Shown here piece by piece: positions 10,515-23,353 of a stretch of 64,000 bases of DNA. A model generated the notes under the pieces. The model did no database searches and had not been told where the DNA came from. It saw nothing but the letters and a program-made list of their open reading frames with translations. The stretch covers positions 1-64,000 of the forward strand of contig CAJNOL010000061.1 in the NCBI GenBank assembly GCA_905250125.1. Direction: 5' to 3'. Every line of letters begins with the position of its first letter. Position 1 is the first letter of the stretch. Source of the stretch: Rotaria sordida. Taxonomy: Eukaryota > Rotifera > Eurotatoria > Philodinida > Philodinidae. A program made the position numbers and the translations under genes.

Positions 10515-13500
10515 ATGTCGGACTCAGGTGACGAAACTGCTTTGCGTGAAGCCAATTTACGTCTTTGTCGAATATGTGCATGGCATAATTATACTGGACT
10601 TGGTTTTAGTATCGATCGTTCACCACAACCTCCTCATCTTGTTCAACTTGTTGAATCGAATAGTCCAGCAAGTGCTGCTGGCCTCAGATTTCGTGATGTT
10701 ATTCTTGCTGTTAATAATAAAGATGTATCTAAGTGCGCATATACAGAATTAACAAGTATGGTAAAGAATGCACGAGATAATAATGCTCGCATTGAATTAC
10801 TTGTTGTTGAACAACGTTTTTATGATCAATTAAAAAAAAACGGCATCTCAATCAATTCGAGATTCGCTAAAATAATTGACACACCAAAACAAATGCCACG
10901 TGATTACAAAGATTTTCCTAAAAATACACCACGTACATGTAAAATACGTTCAAATAGAACTGATAAACCATTTGGTTTTACTATTGGTTTTGGTAATAAT
11001 GATATTGGTGCATATATTCAAGACATAATTCCGAAATCACCAGCTAGTGAAACACCATTACGTAAAAGTGATCGAATTCTTGAAATTAATGATAAATTTG
11101 TTGATAATGAATCAAGCGAAACTATACAAGAAAAATTGAGTAGAGCACAATTAAAATCTTCCGTGAAATTATATGTTGTTGATACACATACATATGCACA
11201 TTTTCAAAAAGAAAATATACCATTACAATCAAAAAAATTTCAAAAAAGTCCATTTGCAATAAACACGCCAACAGGTTCGTATGGGAATATAGCAGATAGT
11301 AAAAAATAAAACGAAACTTTTGTTTTTCTCAACAATCGAAATATTTTATTCAGGTTCTTCTGAAAAGAATGATGCATATGATGATACAACAACAACATTA
11401 TCTCCTCCATTACCTCCATATGATCAACAACCATCAAACACATACTACAATGTCAATGCGCAAAGACGACATTCAGATGATATTCGTTTATGTACTATTA
11501 CTCGTGCTGATGAAACAGATAAATGGGGTTTTCAACTTACTAATGATAAAGATGGTCATTACCATTTATTAAAAATTCTACCGAATGATGATAATCGACA
11601 ATCAAGTAAACATTTTATTTTCTAATCAATCAAATTTTTCTCGCCAGGATGATTTCCATCATTATCTGCTTTAAAAAATATACTTTTTTTTTTTTTTTGG
11701 ACAAAGCAAAAAATGTTTTTCGTTTTTTCTCACATAATGTATTTTTGATCGCACAACCTACGATTCTCTATAGATCTTCATTCTATATATTTTATTTTAT
11801 TTTTGCTTGAAAGAGTATGTCAAGTCCCTTTTTTTTTTAATTTAAGCTTTATTACTATTATATAAAAGAGTATTTTTATAATTAGGATGCCATTTTTTGA
11901 GGCATTGAATTTTTCTTCTCTTCAAAAGTAAGAATTGAAAAAAAAACATTAAGTATATAGGATGAAGATCTACAGAGAATTTTGGTTTGCCAAATTTTTA
12001 ACGTTTGTTTGTTGGATATCTTCTGAAAACATCCTGGTATTGGGCTAGGAATTTTACTATAGTTTTTTCACTAAAGCCTTAACATATTTCATGTAGTTTC
12101 AATATACTTGATCCAAGACCGATTTTTTACGAGAGAGACTTAAACAGATGATTATGTTCTTCGCTATGCTTTTCGTGTCCGGTATCAAATATTTTTCATG
12201 TTTCTGATTTTTTGACACTACTCTATATCGCTAATTTGTTTCCATTTATATATAGATGCTGAACTTGCTGGTGTTAAATCTGAAGATCATTTAATTGAAA
12301 TAAATGGTGAAAATGTTGAAAAGATGAATCATGCTGAAGTAAAACAACTTGTACGTGATATTAAACATCCTCAAAAATTAAAAGTATTAGTTGCCGATGC
12401 TGAAACATTTAATTATTATAAACAACAAAATAAATTAATTCATAATAAACTTCTAAGTGTCAAATATCTACCAAGCGATGAAACTGATCAATCTTCATCA
12501 TCAGTTTCTTCAGTTCGTGATGGTATTTTTATGATTGTTTTATTTTTCTTTTTCTTTTTTAAATCGATTTTTGTATATTTAAAAGTTATTCCAAAACTAG
12601 TTAAAAATTTTATACAACCACCAGTTCCGAAATCATCAAAAGATGGTCTAACAAAAATAGTAGAATCTACTCCAATAGTACCAATCAATCCAAAATTCAA
12701 TTCACAATCAAATCGACGAAATTATGAACTTCGACCTGATCCAGATTTTCCAGGTTTTGGTTTTCGTGTTACTTCAACTGGAACTGATATTGTTAAACAT
12801 AAAATTGTTGAAATCCTGCCAAATTCACCTGCTGAACAGCAAGGTCGATAAAATATAAAAGAAAAAAAAGAAAAACAATATTTCATATTAATTTTTAAAT
12901 CACATTTTTATTTTTAAGGTCTTCCTGTTAATTATAATATTATAGCTATTAATAATCAAAATGTTGAAGATATGAGTGCAGCTGAGTTTAAAAAATATCT
13001 AAATACTTCATCTAGATATGCACAAGAAAATGATAAGCCGTTATTATTAGAAGTTATCGGTGATAAATCTTCTCTACGAAATCCATCAGTTTCTTCAACC
13101 TCTACGTCAACACCGTCAACTAGTACCGACGAAGATTATCCAACTATGCGTTGTTGTGTTATTAAAGTAAGTTTTTTGTTTTTTTTATTTTAGAATTTAA
13201 TTTCATTCTTCTATTATATTTAGTCTTGGCCAAAATATCCACAGCTTGGTTTTAAAATAATTCAATCACGAAATAAATTTAGTAGAAATGGTGGATATCA
13301 AATACAACAACTTGAAACAAATTCACCAGCTGCTCATACACATATTTTCAATGATGATTATATAATTCAAGTAAACGGTGTCAATATTGAAAACGAAGAT
13401 TATCAATATGTACAAGACCTTATCCGTGATAAATATCGAAAAGATCAACAGATTGAATTACTGGTTATTGATGATAGTGGTTATCGATGGTACAAAAATC

Positions 13501-16500
13501 GTCCATATCCTATTGACCCATCAGCAAAAAAAGCCAATGTTGATCGGTAAATTAAGGGTCTCTTCCCCTCATAGAAAATCCTTCTTTTTTTCCAAGAAAA
13601 ACTCAAATTAAATTTTTATCATAGAAAAATTCAGCGAAATTTGCTTTCTCAGAATAAATATAACTTTCTGAAAAAAAAAGGTCAAATTTTAACAAACTTT
13701 CAGAAGAAATTTCGATTCTACTACTGTGTCGTCTGAGCAATTTTGATAGTTTTAATTAAAGCTCTTTTGCTTGCATCAACATTGAATAGATATTGTTTTA
13801 TAATTTAAATACGAGCGATAGTACTAGTTCATGTTATCTGTTACTTGCTTTTTGAAGATTCCATTTAAATATATTATGAATGTATCATTTTAATGTTTTT
13901 ATTTCTCAAAATATGATTTTCAATCAGAAAAATTGAAACCTCTTCCATTCGATTCACGATATAACCAATATTTTTTTTGTTTATTTTGACATTATATATA
14001 TACTAAGATGATCATAAAAAAAATGAATGAAAGCAAACTTCAAAATTCTATTCGAACAAAAATTGTGCAAAGATATTGGCTTTAATTTGAAACTATCTTG
14101 AACTCTTTAGCTCTTGCAGTGACGAAGTTATAGGGATTCTCCTGAAGATCATATATGGACTATAACTATAGGGTGTCTAATAAGTCATGAAATAGACACA
14201 CTAAAACTTGAATATCTACATTATGGCTCGAGCAAACGAGTTGATTTTCTTACCAAAGATAGAGGCATGTTCACACTCTAAATATGTATGGGCGAGATTA
14301 GTGAGAACCTATGGTGAGCATATTGCTTTCTTTTCCTATCTATGAACAAGTAAAATCTTTTTTTGTTGAGATCAATAGCGGTATTTAACAAAGGTTCTCA
14401 CTGACTTTGTCCGTATGAATTTGGAGTGTGAACATACCTCTGTGCTTGGTAAAAAAATGACCCCGTTTGGTCGAGCTATAATGGAGATATTCAATTTTTA
14501 GTTTGTCTGTTTCATGCCTTACTGGGCACCCTATAAGTCGAAAGTTCGGTCTAGTTTGATGTATCAAACTGAAATTTTTACCACAAACGTTTATTCTTAG
14601 AGTCATTCACTTCTAAAATTTTCAGTCCAAACCGACCGTTCTAAGTGATAAATCTGCTGTGAGGAGGACCTCAAAACATTTCAAAAAGAAAGACTAAATA
14701 TTTCCATCGCTTTTAGATATAAAACACCGGATACTCCACCTATGGATACACCGAAAACTACAAATAATATACAACCAGGTTTTAGATCTATTAACAATCT
14801 TCAGGGTGGAACACACAAACCAATTGAACCACGTACTAGTAAAATTCTAAATACTATAATCTAAAAAAAAAAAGAATTGATTTTCTTTTTTTCAAGATGG
14901 TTATGATTCACCATTAGATAATCCATATTCTCGTGTAGAAAAGAATCCAAATGTAGTGCCATCGTTATATTCTTCACAGGATCATTTATCACGTGGAACA
15001 GTTGATATTGTATCTGAAAAACGTCTGCTTCGTTTGTGTCGTGTAAAAAGAGAACCTGGTCCATTAGGTTTTGATATAAAACCTAATGGTAATCAACATA
15101 TTATTTATAAAGTTCAACCAAATTCACCAGCTGGTAGAATATTAAATTTATTTTTATTAATAGTTTTGTTGTTTATTATTATTTAGCTCGAGCTGGTTTA
15201 CATGAAAATGATCGTTTAATTGAAGTAAATGATGAAAATGTATTAAACAAACCATTGCAAGGTAAGAAACAAAAAAAGTTTAGCATAATTAAATAAATCT
15301 GATTAAGTCTTATGAAAAAATGATTTTCAAGTGATAAAACACTTAGAATTTCACATTTTCTGATAAATAAAGGATATCTAGACAACAAAAAAAACAGCCG
15401 AAAAGGTATTTGTAAAAGTATAATTTAAAAGAATACAATATCCATGTAACAGTATCGTTATGTTGACATCTCGGAAAGAATTCTTCGAAAAGATCTGAAA
15501 CATTGTAAATAGATTAGTTTAATTGAAACTTCTATTTTGGTAAAAGTTCAAAATTTTGCTTCGGCTAAAAAACTCTAGAAAAAATCAATATTCTATTAAA
15601 TTTTAATTGGCATTCATGTCCTTGGAACCTTTTATTATTCAAAGATTTGCATAAGTTTGATGAATAAAACTTAATGAATCTGTCTATTAGCTAACAAAAG
15701 AATGAGAATTATAAGATTATCTGTAAGATTAATATTATGCTTGAAGAAAAGACTAATAAATATATGAGAAATAATAACTCTTCGAAATTCTAACTTGTTT
15801 TTATCTTTTCATACTATTTAAATGTAGCATTTGCTATCAAAAAAAATAAATAAATAAATTGTAAAGAAAAAGTTTTAAGTATTTCTCGTTAAACCATTTT
15901 CTTTAATTGATTTTATATAGTTGTGAACGGTTTAATTAAAAATATTTATCAAAATGAAGATTTACGATTACTTATTGCACCAAAGAGTGTAAAACCATTA
16001 ACAAAACGTTCAGCTAAATCATTACTCACATTAAATGATGATCCTCATTATCAAAATAGAACTTTCCATTCAATATATGATGAACAAAAACCACTATCAT
16101 CAACAAATACATATCAATCAGTATTAGGTCTTCATGGTGAATTCAATAAACGTGATCAATTGTATCCTATAAATGATTTTAGTTCTGGATTATTTGAACC
16201 TACAGATCCATGGCAACGTAAAAATATTTTAATTACAAATTAAATAGCTATATATTGATAAAACTGATTTATTCTAGGTAAATGTGTACTTCTTCGAGAT
16301 TCATCTTTTCGTGGATGTGGTTTTCGACTAACTGAACGACAAAACTGTGACACACCCATTGTTGTTGAAGTATCTCCAAATAGTCCAGCTAAACAAAGGT
16401 ATTCAAAATTTTGTTTTATTATTTTATTTCTATATAATTCTTGTTTATAGTGGTTTAACTGAAGGTGATCATGTAATCTATATTGAATCACAAAATATTC

Positions 16501-17122
16501 AAAATTTTCGTTCATTTCACGATATAATTGATATAGTTCATCGTACATTTGAAGAGAATGGTCAAATTACACTTATTGTGTTAACAGGTCCAGGTTATCG
16601 AGTATTAAAACGACGTGGTGGTTATTTAGATAGTAAAGTATTTAATTATCAACAATCACAAGTTGATCAAATAAGACCACGTTTATGTAAATTAAAATTA
16701 TATAATTTTGAATATGATTTTGGTTTTACATTAAAACGTAATAAAGTATTATATATTAAATCTATTGAACAAGGTTCATCAGCTGATGTATATGATATAA
16801 AAGAAGGTGATGTTGTACTTGAATTAAATGGTCTAGATATAAAATATTTATCAATGAATAAAATATATGAAATTATTGAAATAAGTAAACAAGAACGAAA
16901 ATTAGATATTTTAGTTATTGATATGAATGGTTATGAATTTTCAATGAATCATGCTATTCCACTTAATTCAAATTTATCTTTTGTTCAAATAAGAGAAGAA
17001 TCAAGTAAAAATTATAAATTAAAATCTATTGAGATTTATTTTCTATTATCTTTGTTTTTTTTTTTATTCGTTTAGCTGCAATCATCGATAGTCGTACTCA
17101 AAATAATCCAGTTTATTTATAA
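10515..17122 (+). CDS. Scaffold protein with eight PDZ domains (NHERF/PDZK1-like)
   Basis: Thirteen exons join in frame to 1186 residues: 10515-11274, 11354-11605, 12256-12522, 12586-12843, 12919-13166, 13224-13546, 14717-14838, 14897-15133, 15187-15261, 15921-16217, 16278-16398, 16451-17004, 17076-17122. I count eight PDZ repeats, each starting LC-x-[IVL] or similar and carrying a carboxylate-binding loop. These include GLGFSI, PFGFTI, KWGFQL, GFGFRV, QLGFKI, PLGFDI, GCGFRL and DFGFTL. Most are followed by an SPA turn and an [AV]N[GD] turn. Domain ends such as LLVVEQRFYDQL resemble the NHERF family pattern LLVVDQE, so a submembrane scaffold tethering transporters or receptors is inferred. 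No enzymatic domain, signal peptide or membrane segment is seen in the spliced form. The C-terminus NPVYL is itself a class II PDZ ligand (hydrophobic at -2 and 0). The ATG at 10515 was chosen; an upstream in-frame TTG is not a plausible start. Confidence 0.87.
12523..12585 (+). other. 63-nt stop-free intron in the PDZ gene
   Basis: The GT at 12523 and AG at 12584-12585 bound a T-rich intron whose length is a multiple of three and which has no in-frame stop. If retained it would add 21 mainly hydrophobic residues (six consecutive Phe) between PDZ3 and PDZ4. The T-rich composition argues that it is normally spliced. Confidence 0.5.
14169..14533. mobile_element. Foldback MITE with TA-flanked TAGGGTG ends in a PDZ-gene intron
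   Basis: The left end reads TAGGGTGTCTAATAAGTCATG and the right end is its imperfect inverse, CATGCCTTACTGGGCACCCTA. The element is flanked by TA at 14167-14168 and 14534-14535. Arms of roughly 145 bp (to about 14313 and from about 14388) pair with scattered mismatches. The ends resemble mariner-type termini (AGGGTGTCC..AAGTC), so a non-autonomous Tc1/mariner-like MITE is inferred. It has no coding capacity. Confidence 0.6.
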
Positions 17123-18556
17123 AAACAAAAAAAAAAATCGATAAACAAAATACTAATTACTACTACTTGTTTCTTTGTTTTTGAAAAGTCTATTATTTTG
17201 TATTTTATTATGTTTCACACGAAAAATTTCTTTTGTAATTTTGAACAGTTTGTTCTGTTTAGCAATTTTGTTTTGATTATTCAATTTTTATCTGTTGATA
17301 AAGTAGTAATATTAGTTCGTTGATATGTGTATTGATATAGTGGTTGATGACTGTGTATGTTCCTTTTTTCCTTGTTTGTTATTCATGCAAATTCTATCTC
17401 TTTGATTGAGTTTTTTTTTTTTTGAATACGTTCATAATATAGCAATCATTGATTGATTGAAATGTGAAATATATTTGAATATTAAATGTAGAGGTGCAGA
17501 ATCTGCCTATGTACACGAATGCATGTTCAGAGAAATTGTCGAAAAAATATTATGTTCGGAGAGCCTGTTTTTTTTGAAATTATTGTCTCGAAATGTTTGT
17601 TCGAAACTATTAAATTTGTGAAAATTCTTCGAGTTATTTTTTCATTCGGGGATATTTTCTCTTTTTACGACAGATTCTGCATCTCTGATTAAATGTTTAA
17701 TTTTATATTATTAAGACAAAATAAATTAAGACTTAAGAGAGGATCCGCGAGGTCATCTACCAAGTCCGCCGCCGGTAAAATTTTGATTTTCGATTTAACT
17801 ATCTCAAATGAAAGGTCTAGTCAAACTATAGCTAAATTCAAAGTATTAGCTCTTTTTGACTTGCATGTGGAAAATGGTATAGTATACAAGTGACATACCC
17901 TTTGGCACTTGACCAAAAAGTTAGTTTTCAGAATGCTCTTAGCATTTTGTATTTCTCTCTGAGTTCACTCGTTCGTTCGTTATATCCAGATAACGTATTA
18001 GATATTCAAATAATCATAAAATAATTCTAAAGTGATTTCGTAATATGAAACTTTAGAATCATTTTGAAAGATACAGTCTACTATACTTTTTCTCTGTCAA
18101 CACAGATCTATGAGAACATTTATTGTACAAAAACGAGTCAGAACTTTTGAGCTATTCTTTATATTTTTGTAATTAAATTATACCTACTATCGTTACAATT
18201 GCTTCGTTTATAATGAGATTTTATTACATAAAATAGATATTTTTGCTTTCTTTTACATGATTATAGTCGAATAATAATAAATGAACTTGTTAATCTATCA
18301 TATATTTTGTAAAATTGCTCTTTTAGCCGATGGTTAAATTCTTCATAAAAATAAGCTTCGTTGTCATCAACTTGGATGGTTACTGTATTCTATGTTATAT
18401 AAATAACGAATATACCAGCAAGAATGTACGCAGCAGATTCTTCATATTTTACAGTTTGCTAGAAAAAATAAAACTTTCAAACTGACACTTTAGAAGTTTT
18501 TTTTATTAAACAAAATAAATTAACAAAAAATTGATACAAAAAGAAAAAAATATATA
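17123..18556. other. Convergent spacer between PDZ and TAF1C-like genes
   Basis: The two genes end tail to tail here. The spacer carries the hAT-like MITE at 17489-17687 and a small patch of higher G+C at about 17738-17775. The rest is AT-rich DNA. A 66-codon frame at 17693-17893 starts inside the MITE target duplication and has no recognisable content. Confidence 0.55.
17489..17687. mobile_element. hAT-like MITE with 8-bp ATTAAATG target duplication
   Basis: The 8-bp direct repeat ATTAAATG occurs at 17481-17488 and 17688-17695, immediately outside inverted ends AGAGGTGCAGAATCTG and CAGATTCTGCATCTCT. The element is 199 bp and non-coding. The 8-bp duplication and the CAGAGATGCA-type ends fit hAT transposons and resemble the element at 4247-4355. 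Confidence 0.75.
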
Positions 18557-21413
18557 TCATTTTAATGATGGATCAAATGATTCATCTTTAGTATTGTTTT
18601 GTAGTGGAAACCATGGTCGATGAATTTCATTCCATAATGTTGAATCTTTATTTGTTTCATTCAATTCATCATAATCAAATATCTGTCGCCAATTATATGT
18701 TGTTGATTGTGTTGTATCCTTTTAATGAAATAATTATTATTATTATAGAAGAAATGAATTTATTTAATCTAACATACAGTTAATTCTTGTTGTATATCAT
18801 CTAATTTTGATTTCCAATCTATAAAACAATCGAATTCGAATACAAGAAAAAAAAAATGTATTTAATTTTTTTCTTTGTATTTGATTAATACCTTGAATCC
18901 AATTTTTTGCACGAGATAATTGTCCTTGTGTTTTGAGATTCGGCATACATGTACATGTTGGACATTCGAGAAGTTCAGCTTAAAATGAAGAAAAAAGAAA
19001 ACAATTTATGTATATTATTACATATAAGTTTTTCGTTTTATTCTCAAATTTACCTGGTATTATTTTTTCTGTAGATTTATGTTCATTTTTAAATGTTGGA
19101 AAATCACGTAATGATGTTTGTGTCATTGCACGTAATGGTGTTACAATTGTAAAATTTGTCGGTTCAACATTATATGTTAAACAATCATGACATTGAAAAA
19201 GTGATAAAAATCTAATGAAATAATAATTTTAACGAAAAAATTTTTAACGAAAAAAAAAAACAAAGAACAAACGAACTTTGTTGACCAATAGTCATTTGCT
19301 TGTTGAAAACAATCAGGTGGTTGTTTTAATAAACCGTCTGGATCAGGATTCCAAGTTTTTTCTTCAGTTTTATCAATGGATTCATCAAAAAGTTGTACAT
19401 GTATATTACCGGCACTGTTCAACTATGAAATAGATGGATAAATCTGAATTTAAGATTATTGTTTTTTATTTTGAAATACTGAGAAATAAATTTAACAACA
19501 AGGTCAAAGCTAATATCAAAGAAACTACATTAAATGATGAATCGATTGTCTCAAATTATTCATCTATGAATTGTTAGATATTTGAAAGAATAAGTGCCTG
19601 ATGAAAACAATATTAGAATATGTCATTTAGAGAAATATCTCGAGTATTAAAATGAATTTTAAGTATAGAAATCTATGATTGTCTCTAATCTGTATCTATT
19701 TTGATTTGAAAAAAAAAAAGATATTTATATTTTATATAAACATTAAATCAAAAGATTTTACTTGAAAAAGTAGAAAAGATTTTGAATTTATTGGATTCGA
19801 CACAATCGCCATATCTCGTATTGGAACATCAAAATAAATTGATTTAGCAAATAATAATTCTTTATTCTTATGAGTATTATTATTTATTAAATACATTCGA
19901 CTATTTGATATCGGACAAAGTTCCCAAGAAGGACATGTTTGAATTAAACGATGATATATATCAGTATTATATTCAAGTACATTTGTATTATATTCATCAT
20001 TGATAAAAATCAAATGTTGATTATTTGACTTTATTTGTGTAAACGAAGTTGGTGGTCGTAATAATTCATGATGAGAATGTATAGCCTTTGAGAAAAAAAA
20101 AATAATAATAAATAGAAGATTTTATTAGTTCATATATCAATTTCTTACAGATCTATTTGGCATTCGTGAATCAATTATAATTAATGAATAATCAGTTATA
20201 AAAATATGTTGATATGAATTAATTAAACTTGTTTTATAACTTCGAATAATTTCTGTTTTAGCTAAATATGGATGATTATGACCAATAATAAAAAGTTCTT
20301 TAAAAGATTCATTAGGTAAACGTATATCATATAGAAGACAAGAACCATTATGACTATCAGCTATTGTATATAGAAATGGTGAAGCATCCCAATCGAGATA
20401 TATTTGTCGAGGAATGTCTAATGAATGTATTTTGTTTTCATCTGTCTGTTGATGAAGATATGTAAATATACCATCATCAAGTAGATATGTTCGATAATTT
20501 TTATCAATAAGAATAGCATTTGATGTAATGTATGGATTAAAAGAAAATGAAAGAATTGATGTATGTTCAGGTGTTTCAATATGTGACGTAAGTGTTGAAG
20601 TTATTGTTGTTGGATTATATGAATAAAATGATAATCCTTTCTATGAATAAAATGATAGAATTTTTCATTTCAAAAAATGTTTAAAATACCTGATCAGCAA
20701 GTGCAATATTCAATATTTGTTCATCTTCTTCAATACAATCTAATAATTTAATAGAAGTTAATGATTGTATAATATATTTTCGTTGTTCTGTAGTAGATAA
20801 ATGTTCAATTGTATTTGACCAAAGATCATCATAGATAGTATTTGGTAATGATTGTATATCTATCGATAGCAAAAAAAAAAAAGAGAAATTAAATCATGAA
20901 AATAAATCATAATTATTTTTCTTTACTCAATTGATTTTTTTTCGTAACATAAATAAGATGATTATGTTTAGCAATAAGACGAGTTGAATTATTTTTATAT
21001 TTCTATAAATGAAATTTAATTCGATGTTTATGAATAGAAAAATTATACTCGTCAGCATTTACTGTTGACAATGTATATTTATTCATATGAGTTAAATCTT
21101 GTGATGCAACTAAATTTTAAAAAATTTAGTTTTAATCAGAAGTATTAATAAAATTATTACTTGAATAAGTAAATGGTGGTGCAGTTGCTCGAAGAGTAGA
21201 CATATGTTGTGATGAAGATATTTTTTGCATAACAAAATTTTTATCTAATGTTAAATCCTAAATATGATCTTGTTAATTTTTTTAATAAATTTTTATTCTA
21301 AACTAATTAACCATAGTTGTTATTGGCCATTGATCAAGTAAGATTTCATGTGGTTGATCACTGGAATTTAAATATTCTGGATAGAGTAGATCAGGAAATT
21401 CTAAAGACGACAT
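18557..21413 (-). CDS. TAF1C: TAF1C-like subunit of the RNA polymerase I selectivity factor SL1
   Basis: TAF1C (TAFI110) is part of SL1/TIF-IB, which recruits RNA polymerase I to rDNA promoters in the nucleolus. About twelve exons on the minus strand run from ATG 21411-21413 to a TGA at 18557-18559 and encode roughly 640 residues. No strong motif marks this family, so the call rests on ordered local similarity to vertebrate TAF1C. IYLDWDASPFLYTIADSHNG corresponds to [37 protein letters not shown] corresponds to HLVCTQFSLYLVDERLP. FLLFQLNSAGNIHVQ corresponds to LVLFQLSAAGDVFYQ. Together these are a diverged beta-propeller. The C-terminal part contains CHDCLTYN and CPTCTC cysteine pairs that might bind metal. 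It starts 381 bp from the oppositely oriented phytochelatin synthase gene. Exon borders are approximate. Confidence 0.68.
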
Positions 21414-21794
21414 TTTGGAAATGACAAAAATCATATATAATATAAAAAAAAGACTAGATAATCAAAGATTTATTGGATTGAATTAGCTGTCCAATAGGAA
21501 AGTAAAGATATATGAGTGTTCTAGAACAAATGTTGATTGGAGAGATAGATTCATCCAATCAATCTTTATATCTTAGAATGTTCAGAAATAAGAATCTTAA
21601 AAAAACTGTCTCTATACGTGATTTTCTCCTAAATGTACATATTGATGATTCATCAGGATCTGACTATGTTCTACTAATTACTAATAGGTTTCTAGTTCGA
21701 ATTGAGGAGTAGATATTTATATTGTATGTCTTCCATTTTCTGTTTGTTCTAAATGTTTTCTTACTTTGGCACATTTTTCTTCTTTTAGTAATAT
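21414..21794. promoter_or_regulatory. Shared divergent promoter region, TAF1C-like / phytochelatin synthase
   Basis: The start codons of two divergent genes are 381 bp apart, so both promoters must lie here or in untranslated leader. A splice-acceptor-like TTCTTCTTTTAG ends at about 21788, six bases before the phytochelatin synthase ATG. It suggests a spliced leader, either a 5'UTR intron or trans-splicing. A 66-codon frame (21512-21712) lies inside and has no recognisable similarity. Confidence 0.45.
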
Positions 21795-23353
21795 ATGACA
21801 ACATCACAAAAGTGTAGTTCTTCTACAATTCTCGAACAACCATATGGTATTGTAACAACACGATGTATACCTGGTTGGTATCGTCGTCCATTACCTGAAA
21901 TAGCCATACCTTTCAATTCTGAGAAAGGCAAACGTTTATTTCGTGAAGCACTTCTTAGTGATGGTTTACATGGATATTTTAGTTTAGCAGAAACATTTCA
22001 TACTCAAGCTGAACCTTCATATTGTGGTCCTGGAACACTTTCAATGGGTTAGTATATATATATATGTATAAAAAATAAATTTGATATATTTTTCAATATG
22101 TTTTATTTAAAGTATTGAATAGTTTGAATATTGATCCAGGTTATATATGGAAAGGTAATTGGCGTTTTTTTGATGAAAATACATTACGTACATGTGATAA
22201 ACGTAAACCAAAAGATAATCCATTAGAAAATATTCTTGAAGAAGGTATTACATTTGAAGAATTTCTTTATCTAGCAGAATGTAATGGTGCTTCAATAATT
22301 CCATTTCTTGCTTCAAATACAACACTTGCACAATTTCGTTCAGCTATTCTTGTTGCTTGTACATATCGTTTAGATGATATTCGTCTTGTATGTAGTTATA
22401 ATCGTAGTACACTTCAACAAACAGGTACTGGCCATTTTTCACCAATAGCTGGATATCATTCACAAGAAGATCTTGTACTTATACTTGATGTTGCAAGATT
22501 TAAATATCCATCACATTGGATACCTATTGAATTACTATGGCAATCAATGTGTACTATTGATTTAACGACAGGAAAATCTAGAGGTTTTTATTTAATTTCG
22601 AAATGGTCAAGTGATTTTTCTATTCAATGTAATATAAATAATTGTAGTGATATTAGTGAAGAAAATTCATCAATTAATAAAATATTTTGTTCATCAGAAG
22701 AAAGTCTTTCATTATTTATTAATAATAAACTTCTTTCAATTGTTGATTTAACTGCATCAATTGAAACAATAATTATTACTATTTTACAATCAATATCACC
22801 TGTTGTTATACAATTAATTACAAAATGGACATTTGATGTAATGCAAAAATATCGTTTAAATGCTGTAATGAATTCATTATGTGTTCAAGAATGTAATTGT
22901 AGAAATCTTTTTGAATTATATCCATCATTTATACCTGAAAATATTAATGATTCTATAAAAAATGATAATTCAGAATGTAAAAAACCTTGTGCTCGTGTTA
23001 CTCGTTCACATGTTCATGCTTATGCCATACCAACTAAATGTGCTTTGAAAGCTTTTATTGAATTATTTGAAAAAGATATTAATCGAAAACTTTATCAAAT
23101 ACTTGAACAAATGAATATTGAACAATATTTAACTATAAAACAAGATAAAACAATGTATTTATTTGGTGGTTTTTCAACAATGATTGATGATAATGATATA
23201 AAAAGTCAAATTGAACGAGGTTTAACAACAATATTTCTTTATGCACTTCGAACAAATAAATTTCTTTCAACTATTGATCTATTCGATTCAAATGAAGTTT
23301 CGTCTGAATTAAGAAATGAAATTAATTATGCTAAAGCTTGTTTTGGACTTTAA
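21795..23353 (+). CDS. PCS: Phytochelatin synthase (glutathione gamma-glutamylcysteinyltransferase)
   Basis: The enzyme makes phytochelatins from glutathione, a papain-like gamma-Glu-Cys dipeptidyl transpeptidation activated by Cd and other metals, and so detoxifies metals in the cytosol. Exons 21795-22047 and 22113-23353 give 497 residues, close to plant PCS1. The N-terminal catalytic domain is complete: PSYCGPGTLSMVLN with nucleophile Cys77, GTGHFSPIAGYH with His192 and LILDVARFKYPSHW with Asp210, in the order and spacing of the known triad. Other family blocks are YIWKGNWRFFDE and EGITFEEFLYLAECNGA. The C-terminal half is divergent but keeps cysteine pairs (VQECNCRN, SECKKPC) expected of the metal-sensing region. 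The genomic setting and host-like introns argue against contamination. The family is patchily present in animals (nematodes, annelids, others). Confidence 0.96.

Noticed and set aside
21512-21712. 66-codon frame in the divergent promoter region
   Set aside because: It is short and unrecognisable, and lies between two start codons only 381 bp apart; leader sequence is the simpler explanation.
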